Assembly (NCBI GenBank): GCA_965229445.1 | Contig: OZ245876.1 | Coordinates: 868,001-932,000, forward strand | Direction of reading: 5' to 3' | From: Owenweeksia sp965229445 | GTDB taxonomy: Bacteria; Bacteroidota; Bacteroidia; Flavobacteriales; Schleiferiaceae | DNA: 64,000 nucleotides | Part shown: piece by piece, positions 17,059-25,622 of the stretch | Layout: each line of letters opens with the position of its first letter | Position numbering within the stretch: position 1 is the first letter of the stretch | Position numbers and translations under genes: made by a program | Notes under the pieces: generated by a model | What the model saw: only the letters and a program-made list of their open reading frames with translations | The model's database searches: none | Told to the model about the DNA's origin: nothing

Positions 17059-18087
17059 TTAGTCCAAAATCCTCTCTATTTGCCTCATAACCATGTTTGT
17101 ACTGATATAGTTAAGGCAAGCGTAATCTTTTCTGAAACACGCTTTGTTGCCATAAACGGAGCAGGGCCGACAATTGAGTTCAGTTTCACTTATTTGTACG
17201 ATTCTGCTCGTTGGCTGACCCACCGGACCAAAACCGGTAAAAGGATGAGTGGCTCCCCATATACTCACTACCGGAATACCGGCCAGAGCCGCTAAATGCA
17301 TATTGGCAGAATCCATACTGAGCATGAGTCTTAAATTTTTCATGAAAGCGATTTCCGCCCCAAAATTTAATGTTGCCGGAACCAAATGCACATGCTCTTG
17401 TGTATCGGCTAATTGATGGAGGGTTAACCGATCTTCAGGACCGCCAAAGAGTACTACCTGAACCTTGAGTTCGCCTAATTCCCCCAAAAGTTTCCTGGAT
17501 TGCTTTAAAGGCCAGGTTTTACCCTGATGTGCTGCCAGGGGCGCCATGCCAATCACCTTCCCGCTTAATCCTAGTTCCATCCATGCTTTGTCTGCCAATC
17601 CTGACTGGTATTTGGGAAGGATAGGATTATTAAGATCAAATGGAGCTGTGATACCGGCACTCACAAAGGCTTCCTGATAGCGTTCTATGGTGTGCGGCAG
17701 AGGTTTAAGTACTTTATTATTTCGCCGCGTAATTTCTTTTTTCTGTTGTCTGCCTTTATCAATATATGAACCTGTGACTCCGTCTAAGCTTAGCAAACCA
17801 CGCAGTATTCTGGTTCTGAGTACATGGTGTAAATCCACAATTTTATCCGGGGCCACCTGCGTAATTATTTCCTTTTTCAGTTCCCATAATCCGGGCAATC
17901 CCTTGTGCTTGTTTTGGAGATCGACACCCATAAACTGGATGTCGAGCGGCTGAAAAAGTGACCTGAATTGAGGTCTGGAAAGCATCACCAGATCAATGCC
18001 AGGATGATAGAGCTTAATAGCATGGAGAATGGGAACCGTAAGCGCAACATCACCTATGGAGGAGAATCTGCTAACCAGCACTCTCAT
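17059..18087 (-). CDS. Glycosyltransferase family 9 (heptosyltransferase-like)
   Basis: 342 residues with the GT-B layout of family 9 enzymes, which add heptose or other sugars to lipopolysaccharide cores at the inner membrane. Visible features: N-terminal VLVSRFSSIGDVALTVPIL, central IGMAPLAAHQGKTWP, VVLFGGPEDR, and the acceptor/donor-site region MSMDSANMHLAALAGIPVVSIWGATHP, plus a Cys-rich end. It begins one base after the DUF4254 stop codon, so the two are translated as a pair. The sugar transferred is not predictable. Confidence 0.87.
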   Translation of the reverse strand: MRVLVSRFSSIGDVALTVPILHAIKLYHPGIDLVMLSRPQFRSLFQPLDIQFMGVDLQNKHKGLPGLWELKKEIITQVAPDKIVDLHHVLRTRILRGLLSLDGVTGSYIDKGRQQKKEITRRNNKVLKPLPHTIERYQEAFVSAGITAPFDLNNPILPKYQSGLADKAWMELGLSGKVIGMAPLAAHQGKTWPLKQSRKLLGELGELKVQVVLFGGPEDRLTLHQLADTQEHVHLVPATLNFGAEIAFMKNLRLMLSMDSANMHLAALAGIPVVSIWGATHPFTGFGPVGQPTSRIVQISETELNCRPCSVYGNKACFRKDYACLNYISTNMVMRQIERILD

Positions 18088-18088
18088 A

Positions 18089-18697
18089 TCACTTGCCTTT
18101 GCGTGCGTACAGAACCGGATTGAGCTGCGGGTCGTTATACATTTTCATTTGGCGGTATACTTTCATTTGACGCTCGCCGGTTTCCAGGTCTCTGAGCAGT
18201 TGGTCTATGGCCAGACTAAGATCATTGCGCTGAACCAGCAATGTATCCAACTTCAGTTGGTTTTTTTTCTGAAGCTCAGCCCCTAAATCTTCCCTTTCTG
18301 CCTCTATCCGCATGTGGTAAATCTTAAGTGCCAGAATACTCAACCTATCCACGGCCCATGCGGGAGACTCAGTATTTAAGGGGGCATTTTCTTTTACATC
18401 CGTAGCCTGAAACTGATCAAGGTAATAATCGTCGATCCTCTCTACACGGTCGGTACGTTCCTGGTTGCTGCGATCAATTCTTCGCTTTATTGACAGGGCC
18501 TTTTCCGGGTCAATGGTCGGGTCACGAATGATGTCTTCCAAATGCCATTGCACGGTATCAATCCATGCTTTGTTGTAAAGTGTGTATTCAACACTTCCTT
18601 TGGGATGCGGATTCTTCTCTTCTGCATCCACGTCATCCAGCTTGTGGTAGTCTGCGATGCAACGATCAAAGATCACATTCATTTCTGCTGCCTTCAT
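18089..18697 (-). CDS. DUF4254 protein
   Basis: 202 residues, no signal peptide or membrane segment, mainly helical and highly charged. It matches the Bacteroidota DUF4254 type that travels with GT9 glycosyltransferases; no biochemical function is known to me. The ATG directly follows the aminotransferase stop and the stop is one base before the GT9 start, so all three genes abut. The pairing suggests a role in envelope polysaccharide or lipopolysaccharide assembly, which is inference from context only. Confidence 0.75.
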   Translation of the reverse strand: MKAAEMNVIFDRCIADYHKLDDVDAEEKNPHPKGSVEYTLYNKAWIDTVQWHLEDIIRDPTIDPEKALSIKRRIDRSNQERTDRVERIDDYYLDQFQATDVKENAPLNTESPAWAVDRLSILALKIYHMRIEAEREDLGAELQKKNQLKLDTLLVQRNDLSLAIDQLLRDLETGERQMKVYRQMKMYNDPQLNPVLYARKGK

Positions 18698-19891
18698 CTA
18701 GTGTAAGTTTTTAATCGCCTCGCTCATTCTGCCGATAGCGGTTTTCAGTTGGTCTTCCGATGCGGCATAGGATAGTCGCAAACAATTTGGGCTTCCAAAA
18801 GCATCGCCTGGTACCAAGCCAACATGCGCCACTTCAAGGAGATACATGCATAAGTCTTTACTGTCTTTAATTAAACCCCAGTCGCACGATTTTCCGTAGA
18901 GCTTACTCACATCCGGGAATACATAAAATGCACCTTTCGGAATATTCGTCACAATTCCGGGAATAGCATTTAACAGGTCTAATACCATATCCCGACGCAT
19001 TTTGAAGGCATCGCGCATAAAGCTTACATCGGAGGGGTCAGCTTCTATCGCCGCTAATGCCGCTCTCTGACTAATACTACTGGCTGCCGAAGTGAACTGA
19101 CCCTGCATTTTGTCACAAGCCTTCGCCAACCATAAGGGGGCTCCAATATAGCCCAGTCTCCAACCGGTCATGGCAAATCCTTTAGAAACACCGTTAACTG
19201 TAACCACCTGATCATATACTTCAGGAAAGCTTGCCAAACTCACATGCTCTCCTTCAAAACGGATATACTCGTAAATTTCGTCGGAGATCACCAGCAATTG
19301 TCGGTGCTTGGCGATTGTGTCTGCCAATTCTGCCAGTTCTGCTTTTTCATAGACACTACCAGAAGGATTGCAGGGCGAGCTGAAGATCATCATCTTAACC
19401 TCATCATCCACATACTGATCTAATTCTTTACCGGTAATTTTAAAATCATTTTCCAGACGAGTGGGAATGGGCACCGGTATACCGCCGGCCAGTTTAACAA
19501 TTTCGTGGTAGGTAACCCAATAGGGCGTGGGTAAGAGCACCTTATCCCCTGGATCAATTGAGCACAGTACAAGGTTGGCAATAGACTGTTTAGCTCCGGT
19601 AGACACCACGATTTGATCTGCAGAATAATTGAGCTTGTTATCTCTTTTAAATTTTCTTGAAATGGCTTCCCTAAGGTCCTTATAACCGGCAATAGGGGGA
19701 TAGCTTGAATAATTGTCGTCAATTCCTTTTTTGGCCGCTTTCTTGATGAAATCGGGAGTATGGAAATCAGGCTCTCCTAAAGAAAGACTGATAACATCCA
19801 GACCTTGCTCTTTAAGTTCACGACTCTTGCGACTCATAGCTATAGTAGCTGATTCTGAAAGGTTTTGGATGCGTTGAGATAACTTAGTCAT
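18698..19891 (-). CDS. PLP-dependent aspartate-type aminotransferase (class I/II)
   Basis: 397 residues, cytoplasmic fold-type I aminotransferase. Seen: ISLSLGEPDFHTP near residue 35, the PLP-ring contact TPYWVTYHE, SSPCNPSG near 172, ISDEIYEYIRF, and the Schiff-base lysine in NGVSKGFAMTGWRLGY (about 235). The C-terminal arginine lies in NCLRLSYA. This pattern is typical of aspartate or related amino acid aminotransferases; exact substrate is uncertain. It leads the DUF4254-GT9 pair with no gap, an unusual partner for an amino acid enzyme. Confidence 0.9.
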   Translation of the reverse strand: MTKLSQRIQNLSESATIAMSRKSRELKEQGLDVISLSLGEPDFHTPDFIKKAAKKGIDDNYSSYPPIAGYKDLREAISRKFKRDNKLNYSADQIVVSTGAKQSIANLVLCSIDPGDKVLLPTPYWVTYHEIVKLAGGIPVPIPTRLENDFKITGKELDQYVDDEVKMMIFSSPCNPSGSVYEKAELAELADTIAKHRQLLVISDEIYEYIRFEGEHVSLASFPEVYDQVVTVNGVSKGFAMTGWRLGYIGAPLWLAKACDKMQGQFTSAASSISQRAALAAIEADPSDVSFMRDAFKMRRDMVLDLLNAIPGIVTNIPKGAFYVFPDVSKLYGKSCDWGLIKDSKDLCMYLLEVAHVGLVPGDAFGSPNCLRLSYAASEDQLKTAIGRMSEAIKNLH

Positions 19892-19990
19892 CAGGCGATT
19901 TTTGTGAGATGGCTAATCTACAAATTTCACTTTTTCGGCCTTTTCGATTTTTACGATATTTGGAAGCCCAAAAAGGACAACAAAGCACGA

Positions 19991-20512
19991 ATGGACGTAC
20001 TCCTAGAGATATTAAAATACGCACTCCCCTCTATCTTTCTTTTGATGTTATGCTATATGATGCTGACTAACTTCATGGAGAATGAGGAAAAGAGAAGATC
20101 TTACTTCTTAAAGAAGGAAACTCAAAAGAGTGCTTTGCCAATAAGATTGCAAGCATATGAAAGGCTTTCTTTGTTTTTGGAGAGAATAACACCTGATCGT
20201 CTACTTGTGCGCCTGCACTCGCAGGGTTTGGATGCCAAACAGTACCAGTCCTTACTTATTGAAAGTATCCGGGCTGAGTTTGAACATAACCTTTCACAAC
20301 AAATTTATGTGAGTGAGGAAGCCTGGAAGCTGGTGGTGGATGCCAAGTCTGCTACCGTGGCCATAATCAATAACATAGCGAATGAATTTGATAGCAAGGC
20401 AGAAGGTCTGGCCCTTCGTAAAGCTATCCTTAATCGCAGTATGGAAATGGAAGGCTTTCCAACTAAAAAAGCCCTTCGATATCTCAAAATTGAAGTGAAG
20501 CGAGACTTTTAA
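19991..20512 (+). CDS. Predicted single-pass membrane protein of unknown function
   Basis: 173 residues from the ATG at 19991; the frame is open from 19904, but that upstream part runs into the divergent aminotransferase leader. One N-terminal membrane segment (about 10-28, rich in Leu, Met and Tyr) is followed by a charged cytoplasmic helical domain with LPIRLQAYERLSLFLERI and repeated Glu/Lys helices. I do not recognise a named function. It is divergent from the aminotransferase and 59 bases upstream of the M48 peptidase. Confidence 0.7.
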   Translation: MDVLLEILKYALPSIFLLMLCYMMLTNFMENEEKRRSYFLKKETQKSALPIRLQAYERLSLFLERITPDRLLVRLHSQGLDAKQYQSLLIESIRAEFEHNLSQQIYVSEEAWKLVVDAKSATVAIINNIANEFDSKAEGLALRKAILNRSMEMEGFPTKKALRYLKIEVKRDF

Positions 20513-20571
20513 ACAGTATAAATCTAGGGTCGCAGTTTGAATAATTTGGCTCATCAGTCATCTTTGCCAGC

Positions 20572-22659
20572 ATGAAATATTTTTTACTCTCCATACTGTT
20601 ATTCCTGGCCTTTTTTGGCTTATCACAACCTGAGTACGACAATTTTAATGGCCTATGGTCGGAGGGAGAATTGCCCTCTGATTTTCTTGATTCCTGGGCA
20701 GATAAGTATCAAAAAAGGCTGGAATTGGAGATACAATCCTCGGCTGATGATGAGTATTCCCTGCTCACCGAATTTTGGCAGGAGCAGTATCGCTACATCG
20801 ATGCCATGATTCAGGCCGGTAAGTTCTCGGTGGGGGATGAGATTACCAACTACCTGAATGAAATTACGGATGAGGTTTTGGCGCATGATCCTGAATTGCG
20901 CGCTCAGATTAGAGTGTATTTGTTCAAATCGCCTTCGGTCAATGCGTTTTCAATAGCAGATGGTATCATTGTGATCAATACAGGCTTGGTGGCGCATGTG
21001 AAGTCTGAGGCCGAGTTGGCCTTTGTGATTGCACATGAAGTGGCGCACTATAAGGAACAACATGTTTTTGAATCTTTTAAGAAGGCCAAGGCAGAGGACT
21101 TTGATGGTTGGTTCAATCCCTCAGTAAATCCGATTAAGCGATTTGATGAGATGATGGCCAGAACACGGCAACACGAGCTGGAAGCTGATCTGGTGGGCCT
21201 GGAGATATTTCGGCATAGCCCTTATGAGCTCAAGGCTATAGATTCTACTTTTACCACCTTACATGAAAGTTATGTGAGCTATGGACGTAAACCGGTGGGA
21301 CAGGATTTTATGGCTACTGTCAACTTTGAGGTGCCTCCGGTTTTTTACCGGGATGAAGTGGATCCCATAGAAAAGGAAGAAGATTATTTTGACGAAACCC
21401 ATAATCATCCCAACATTGCTTCCAGAAGAGCCGCATTGGATTCAGCCCTTGGCAGCGATAATAGAGAGGGCAGTTTCTTTCTACGGGGTGAAGATAGATT
21501 TGCGCATGTTCAGGAATTGGCCAGAATGGAATTGGTGCGGGAAAAGGTACTATATGGATGGTATGCCAGTGCGCTCTATGATATATATGTGCTTAGGGAT
21601 CAGTATCCTCAAAGTAAATTTCTCGATCTCTCGGAGGTACGCGCCTTATTCGGTTTGGCCAGTTTTAAGGCGGTAGACAGGATAAGCGACGTGGCGGAGT
21701 CGGGATTTAGAGTGGATGGTCCTATGCAGCAGGTCAATCATTTACTTAGGCAGTTTAATTGTGAACAACTCAACGCCTTGGCTTTGCACTATGCCTATCT
21801 GGCGCGAGAAAAATATCCGGAAGCGAGTTTTGTCGATAGCTATATTGATTTGCTGACTCGGTACCTGCTGGTAGATTGTGAAATAGAGGTGGATGAGTTT
21901 AAGGTCGATGGTAATAAACTGCCCCCTTTTGAACTGTCAGAAGAAGATTTTGATTCTCCCCGGAGATTCCTCCGAGCCAGTCAGGCACATTATTCAAATT
22001 TCTATAAATATCTTCTTTCTACTGATTATACTTCCGGCACATTAAAGGAAGACATGTCTCAACATCAGGCATATAAGGATAGCTTGGCGGCCGAGCACTT
22101 TATTACGGCTAAGGAGCGTGAAAAACGCCAGAAAGAACGGCAAGAGTATCTGGAAGAAAATGGCCCCGATCTTAATGTAGATCGCTTAATCATGTTAGAT
22201 CCCACTATCCTGGTCGTAAACGCTTCCGATGATCAGCGAAAGCAATTAGAGGCGCTCCAAAAAGAACAGAACTATAAGGACCAATTGCCCGTATGGGCGA
22301 AGTTAGCTGGTATTGAATCCGAGCTCCTGTATTTAGAAGAAATGTTAATCACAGACGTAGATCGCTACAATCGTTTTTCATTATTGGAGGAGTGGGTTAC
22401 CGAGGCCACGGCATTTGGTCGAAGAGATATCATACCGACCAACCTGGATATTAAGGATCGTACTGGCATGCAAACCAGGTATTTGTGTAGAATTATTGGT
22501 GTTTTGGCTGAGGGCGAGAAGGATTTTTACTACTTCGGATTGTTTGATCTTACAAAAGGGAAGGTGGTATATTCTCGATTTGAGCAGATGGGTAGAAAAC
22601 TTACCGATCGGGAACTTGAACGAGAGACCATTCAGGATTTTCAATGGATATCTAACTAA
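20572..22659 (+). CDS. Exported M48-family metallopeptidase
   Basis: 695 residues with a signal peptide (cleavage near GLSQP). The M48 peptidase domain occupies about residues 75-300. The zinc motif HEVAH is at residues 155-159 and the third ligand is Glu204 in HELEADLVGLEIF. The N-terminal AFSIADGIIVINTGLV strand is typical of the BepA/Oma1-like M48 group. The C-terminal 400 residues are charged and helical with TPR-like character, as in BepA-type proteins that check outer-membrane assembly. A 17-base gap separates it from the next exported protein, so the two probably form an operon. Confidence 0.87.
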   Translation: MKYFLLSILLFLAFFGLSQPEYDNFNGLWSEGELPSDFLDSWADKYQKRLELEIQSSADDEYSLLTEFWQEQYRYIDAMIQAGKFSVGDEITNYLNEITDEVLAHDPELRAQIRVYLFKSPSVNAFSIADGIIVINTGLVAHVKSEAELAFVIAHEVAHYKEQHVFESFKKAKAEDFDGWFNPSVNPIKRFDEMMARTRQHELEADLVGLEIFRHSPYELKAIDSTFTTLHESYVSYGRKPVGQDFMATVNFEVPPVFYRDEVDPIEKEEDYFDETHNHPNIASRRAALDSALGSDNREGSFFLRGEDRFAHVQELARMELVREKVLYGWYASALYDIYVLRDQYPQSKFLDLSEVRALFGLASFKAVDRISDVAESGFRVDGPMQQVNHLLRQFNCEQLNALALHYAYLAREKYPEASFVDSYIDLLTRYLLVDCEIEVDEFKVDGNKLPPFELSEEDFDSPRRFLRASQAHYSNFYKYLLSTDYTSGTLKEDMSQHQAYKDSLAAEHFITAKEREKRQKERQEYLEENGPDLNVDRLIMLDPTILVVNASDDQRKQLEALQKEQNYKDQLPVWAKLAGIESELLYLEEMLITDVDRYNRFSLLEEWVTEATAFGRRDIIPTNLDIKDRTGMQTRYLCRIIGVLAEGEKDFYYFGLFDLTKGKVVYSRFEQMGRKLTDRELERETIQDFQWISN

Positions 22660-22676
22660 AGTATTATTCTTAAAAT

Positions 22677-24275
22677 ATGAAACTAAGAACTCTCATTCTC
22701 TTTATTTTCTTGATTCTTGCTTCTAGTCAAAATCAAATTCTTGCCCAAAAGTTAGTCAAAGGTTCGGTAAATAAAGCCCGCGAAAAAACCTTTAAACCCA
22801 ATATCATGGGTGAAGATGATAAGAATATTTACATCGCAGATATGCGTGTGGACAATTTTGGGTCACCCTACCTCATCATAGAAAGTTTTAGCAAGTTTAC
22901 CTTAGAAAGAAACTACAGCAAAGAATTTCCGATTGACCTGACAGGCAGTATGCGAGAGATGCGCAGACTAGAATCTGTTACCTTTCTCGACGGAAACATA
23001 ATTTACCTGGTAAGCTCTACCCGTAGAACTAAGAAAGGTGATGATGGTGAAAGGGATCATATTAGTGAACTTCAGGCATTTCTAATCGACGGTGAAACTG
23101 GCGATATCCTTCCGGTTGATACAATTATTAAAACCAATTTTCAGGATTTGCCCGCGGTTGGAGGAGCCAGTAAGTTTTATGGTCGTATTGGACGCTATGA
23201 CGTGACGACCAGTAAGAATAACAAACGCATGTTGGTCACCTATACATCTCACAATTATGAATTGGAGCGTACTTTCCAAAGGATTTATGTTTTTGATGCC
23301 AAATTGAACCTGATTAAGGAACAGGAATTAATAAAGTCTGAAGATGAGGCAGATGAGCTCATTCCTAAAAGTGTTACCGTAGATGATGAAGGCTCAATTT
23401 ATTATTTAGAAGATGGTGATCTGGTGCTACTGGATTACTTTAAGGATTATGAAGAATGGCGGGAGCCCATGCCCAATGATATTTTTGAGAGCAATGCAGA
23501 TGCCAGTCATATTTCGGGGACCTTTGACAAGGATGGTGATTTGGTCATTACTGCTTCTTATTACACCACTGACGTTGAGGATACGGAGGAGAACAAGGAA
23601 AAGTGGGAAACCAAGGAAGGTGACACCCAGCTTGAAGGGGTTATTTTTATGAAGGTCAACACTTTAGACAAAGAGATTGCACAGGTTGAAGTTTCGAAAT
23701 TTGATCAGGATTTTATTGATGAATTCCTAAATGAGGATTTGATTGAGGATGGTTTGGATGCCGAAGTGAATGATGTGTTCAATCGCTTCCGCTACGATTT
23801 TACGGATGAGGCTACCTATGTGGTTGGGGAAGCTTTAGAGAAAGGTAAAAAGGGTACGAACTACAATGATATGGTCGTTTATTCCTTCGATATGGAGGGC
23901 AAGCTAAGATGGGCCCACCGCGTTCCAAGAATACAAGAAGGTAATTATGAGCTTACTACGCATGGGGTAATGACATTTTTTGATGAGCAATACATTTACC
24001 TTTTGTTTCAGGATGAAAAAGACAATATTGATGAGATGGGGAAACGCGATGTGATGGATCCCTACCCATTGGATCACGATATTCACGCTGTGGCAGTCTT
24101 GTACCGGTTTAACAAGGAAACCGGAGAATTTAATTACTCGGTTAGGCCCGACTGGAATTCAGGCAAGTACTTTAAGATCAATCCCAATTTTAGCCTGACC
24201 AGCAAGGAAGGAATATTTGTATTCATGAAGGATGAGAAGGAGTACCAGTTGGCCCGGATTAAATTTGATGAGTAA
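22677..24275 (+). CDS. Exported protein of unknown function
   Basis: 532 residues with a clear signal peptide (cleavage near ILAQ). The mature part is acidic and made of repeating beta-strand motifs such as IYYLEDGDLVLLDY, GDLVITASYYT and EATYVVGEALE, reminiscent of a beta-propeller, but I do not recognise a named family. There is no C-terminal T9SS sorting domain. It follows the M48 peptidase by 17 bases and ends 4 bases from the convergent meaB. Confidence 0.8.
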   Translation: MKLRTLILFIFLILASSQNQILAQKLVKGSVNKAREKTFKPNIMGEDDKNIYIADMRVDNFGSPYLIIESFSKFTLERNYSKEFPIDLTGSMREMRRLESVTFLDGNIIYLVSSTRRTKKGDDGERDHISELQAFLIDGETGDILPVDTIIKTNFQDLPAVGGASKFYGRIGRYDVTTSKNNKRMLVTYTSHNYELERTFQRIYVFDAKLNLIKEQELIKSEDEADELIPKSVTVDDEGSIYYLEDGDLVLLDYFKDYEEWREPMPNDIFESNADASHISGTFDKDGDLVITASYYTTDVEDTEENKEKWETKEGDTQLEGVIFMKVNTLDKEIAQVEVSKFDQDFIDEFLNEDLIEDGLDAEVNDVFNRFRYDFTDEATYVVGEALEKGKKGTNYNDMVVYSFDMEGKLRWAHRVPRIQEGNYELTTHGVMTFFDEQYIYLLFQDEKDNIDEMGKRDVMDPYPLDHDIHAVAVLYRFNKETGEFNYSVRPDWNSGKYFKINPNFSLTSKEGIFVFMKDEKEYQLARIKFDE

Positions 24276-24279
24276 TAAG

Positions 24280-25284
24280 CTATTTCAGTATTTCCTTTAC
24301 TGCTGCAGAGGGTGAGATTTCACCCTTTTTAACCTTCAATTCCAGCTCTTCAATCTTGGACTTATTGGTCTTATCAGCGTAAAACCTGCCGAGAATACCC
24401 TCACTTAAGGTCTGACGAAACCAGGTGAGCATTTGTTGATGACGATTTAGATCGAAGTAGCCTTTTAGCTTTTGTTGACGCGTAAATTCATCGATTACCT
24501 GCCAGGTGTCTTTCATGCCATTACTATCCAGGGAAGAGATACTCATTACACGGGGTAACCATTCATTTTCATTGGGAGGGAAGAGGTGGAGTGCTCGTTT
24601 GTACTCACCAACCGCTTGTTTAGCAGCTCTTAGGTTATCGCCATCTGCTTTATTGATCAGCAGCATGTCCGCCATCTCCATGATTCCTCTTTTAATACCC
24701 TGCAACTCATCACCGGCACCAGCCAGCATCAACAGAATAAAAAAGTCAACCATAGATTTTACCGCCGTTTCCGATTGACCAACACCCACTGTTTCAATGA
24801 TAATTACATCGTAACCAGCCGCTTCACAAAATAAAATAGATTCGCGGGTAGCGTTAGCTACTCCACCCAGAGCTCCCGCAGAAGGCGTGGGACGGATATA
24901 CGCTGCTTCATTTCTGGAGAGCATTTCCATTCTGGTTTTATCTCCCAGAATACTACCTTTAGTCTTGCTGCTGCTGGGATCTATTGCCAGCACTGCTACC
25001 CTATGACCTTCCTCGATAAGGTATTCACCAAACTTTTCTATAAAAGTGCTCTTTCCCACTCCCGGAACGCCGGTAATTCCCAGGCGAATTGAATTACCCG
25101 ATCGATTGAGAGCCTTCTGAACCAATGCGTCAGCGAGCTTTCGATGTGAGTCTAAGCTACTCTCTACTAGAGTTATAGCTCTACTTAGGCTAGCTCTGTT
25201 GCCCTCAGTTAGCTTTTTAAATAATGATTCTACATTATCCTCTGGAGAAAACTGAGATTTTAAATTAGGATTGATTGATTCCAC
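24280..25284 (-). CDS. meaB: Methylmalonyl-CoA mutase-associated GTPase MeaB
   Basis: G3E-family GTPase of 334 residues that loads and protects the adenosylcobalamin cofactor of methylmalonyl-CoA mutase. Motifs: Walker A GVPGVGKSTFIE near residue 76, VLAIDPSSSKTKGSILGDKTRM (switch I region), ETVGVGQSE (Walker B/G3 area), and NKAD as the GTP-specificity motif near 211. It is the last gene of the mutA-mutB-ebfC-meaB operon, 19 bases after ebfC. Confidence 0.95.
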   Translation of the reverse strand: MESINPNLKSQFSPEDNVESLFKKLTEGNRASLSRAITLVESSLDSHRKLADALVQKALNRSGNSIRLGITGVPGVGKSTFIEKFGEYLIEEGHRVAVLAIDPSSSKTKGSILGDKTRMEMLSRNEAAYIRPTPSAGALGGVANATRESILFCEAAGYDVIIIETVGVGQSETAVKSMVDFFILLMLAGAGDELQGIKRGIMEMADMLLINKADGDNLRAAKQAVGEYKRALHLFPPNENEWLPRVMSISSLDSNGMKDTWQVIDEFTRQQKLKGYFDLNRHQQMLTWFRQTLSEGILGRFYADKTNKSKIEELELKVKKGEISPSAAVKEILK

Positions 25285-25303
25285 CAGGCAGTGCTATAGC
25301 TAG

Positions 25304-25612
25304 TTATTTAAACATATCAGTTCCAGGGAGCATGCCTTTGGCTACCGACTCCATTTCCTGTTCGTGGGTATCATGAGCCTTTTGGATAGCCTTGTTTAAG
25401 GCCAATACCAACTTATCTTGTAACTCATCCTTGTCTTTTAAAAGTTGGTCAGATATCTCAATATCCTTAATCTCCTTGTTTCCGGTGATAAGGATGGTAA
25501 TATCCTGGCTTTGTTCTTTCAGGTGAACATTATCCAGTCTCTGTTTTACCTCTTCCGCCTGCTGTTTGGCTTCCTGAAGTTTACCCATCATTCCTTTTAA
25601 GTCTCCAAACAT
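25304..25612 (-). CDS. ebfC: YbaB/EbfC-family nucleoid-associated protein
   Basis: 102-residue small DNA-binding protein: N-terminal Met/Gln/Lys-rich helix (GMMGKLQEAKQQAEEVKQRL), central beta strands with ITGNKEIKDIEIS, C-terminal helix and the GMLPG end typical of the family. Family members dimerise and coat DNA. It is usually beside dnaX and recR; here it lies 10 bases after the mutase large subunit and 19 before meaB, inside a B12-enzyme operon. dnaX is 13 kb away. Confidence 0.9.
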   Translation of the reverse strand: MFGDLKGMMGKLQEAKQQAEEVKQRLDNVHLKEQSQDITILITGNKEIKDIEISDQLLKDKDELQDKLVLALNKAIQKAHDTHEQEMESVAKGMLPGTDMFK

Positions 25613-25622
25613 GTTTATAGTA

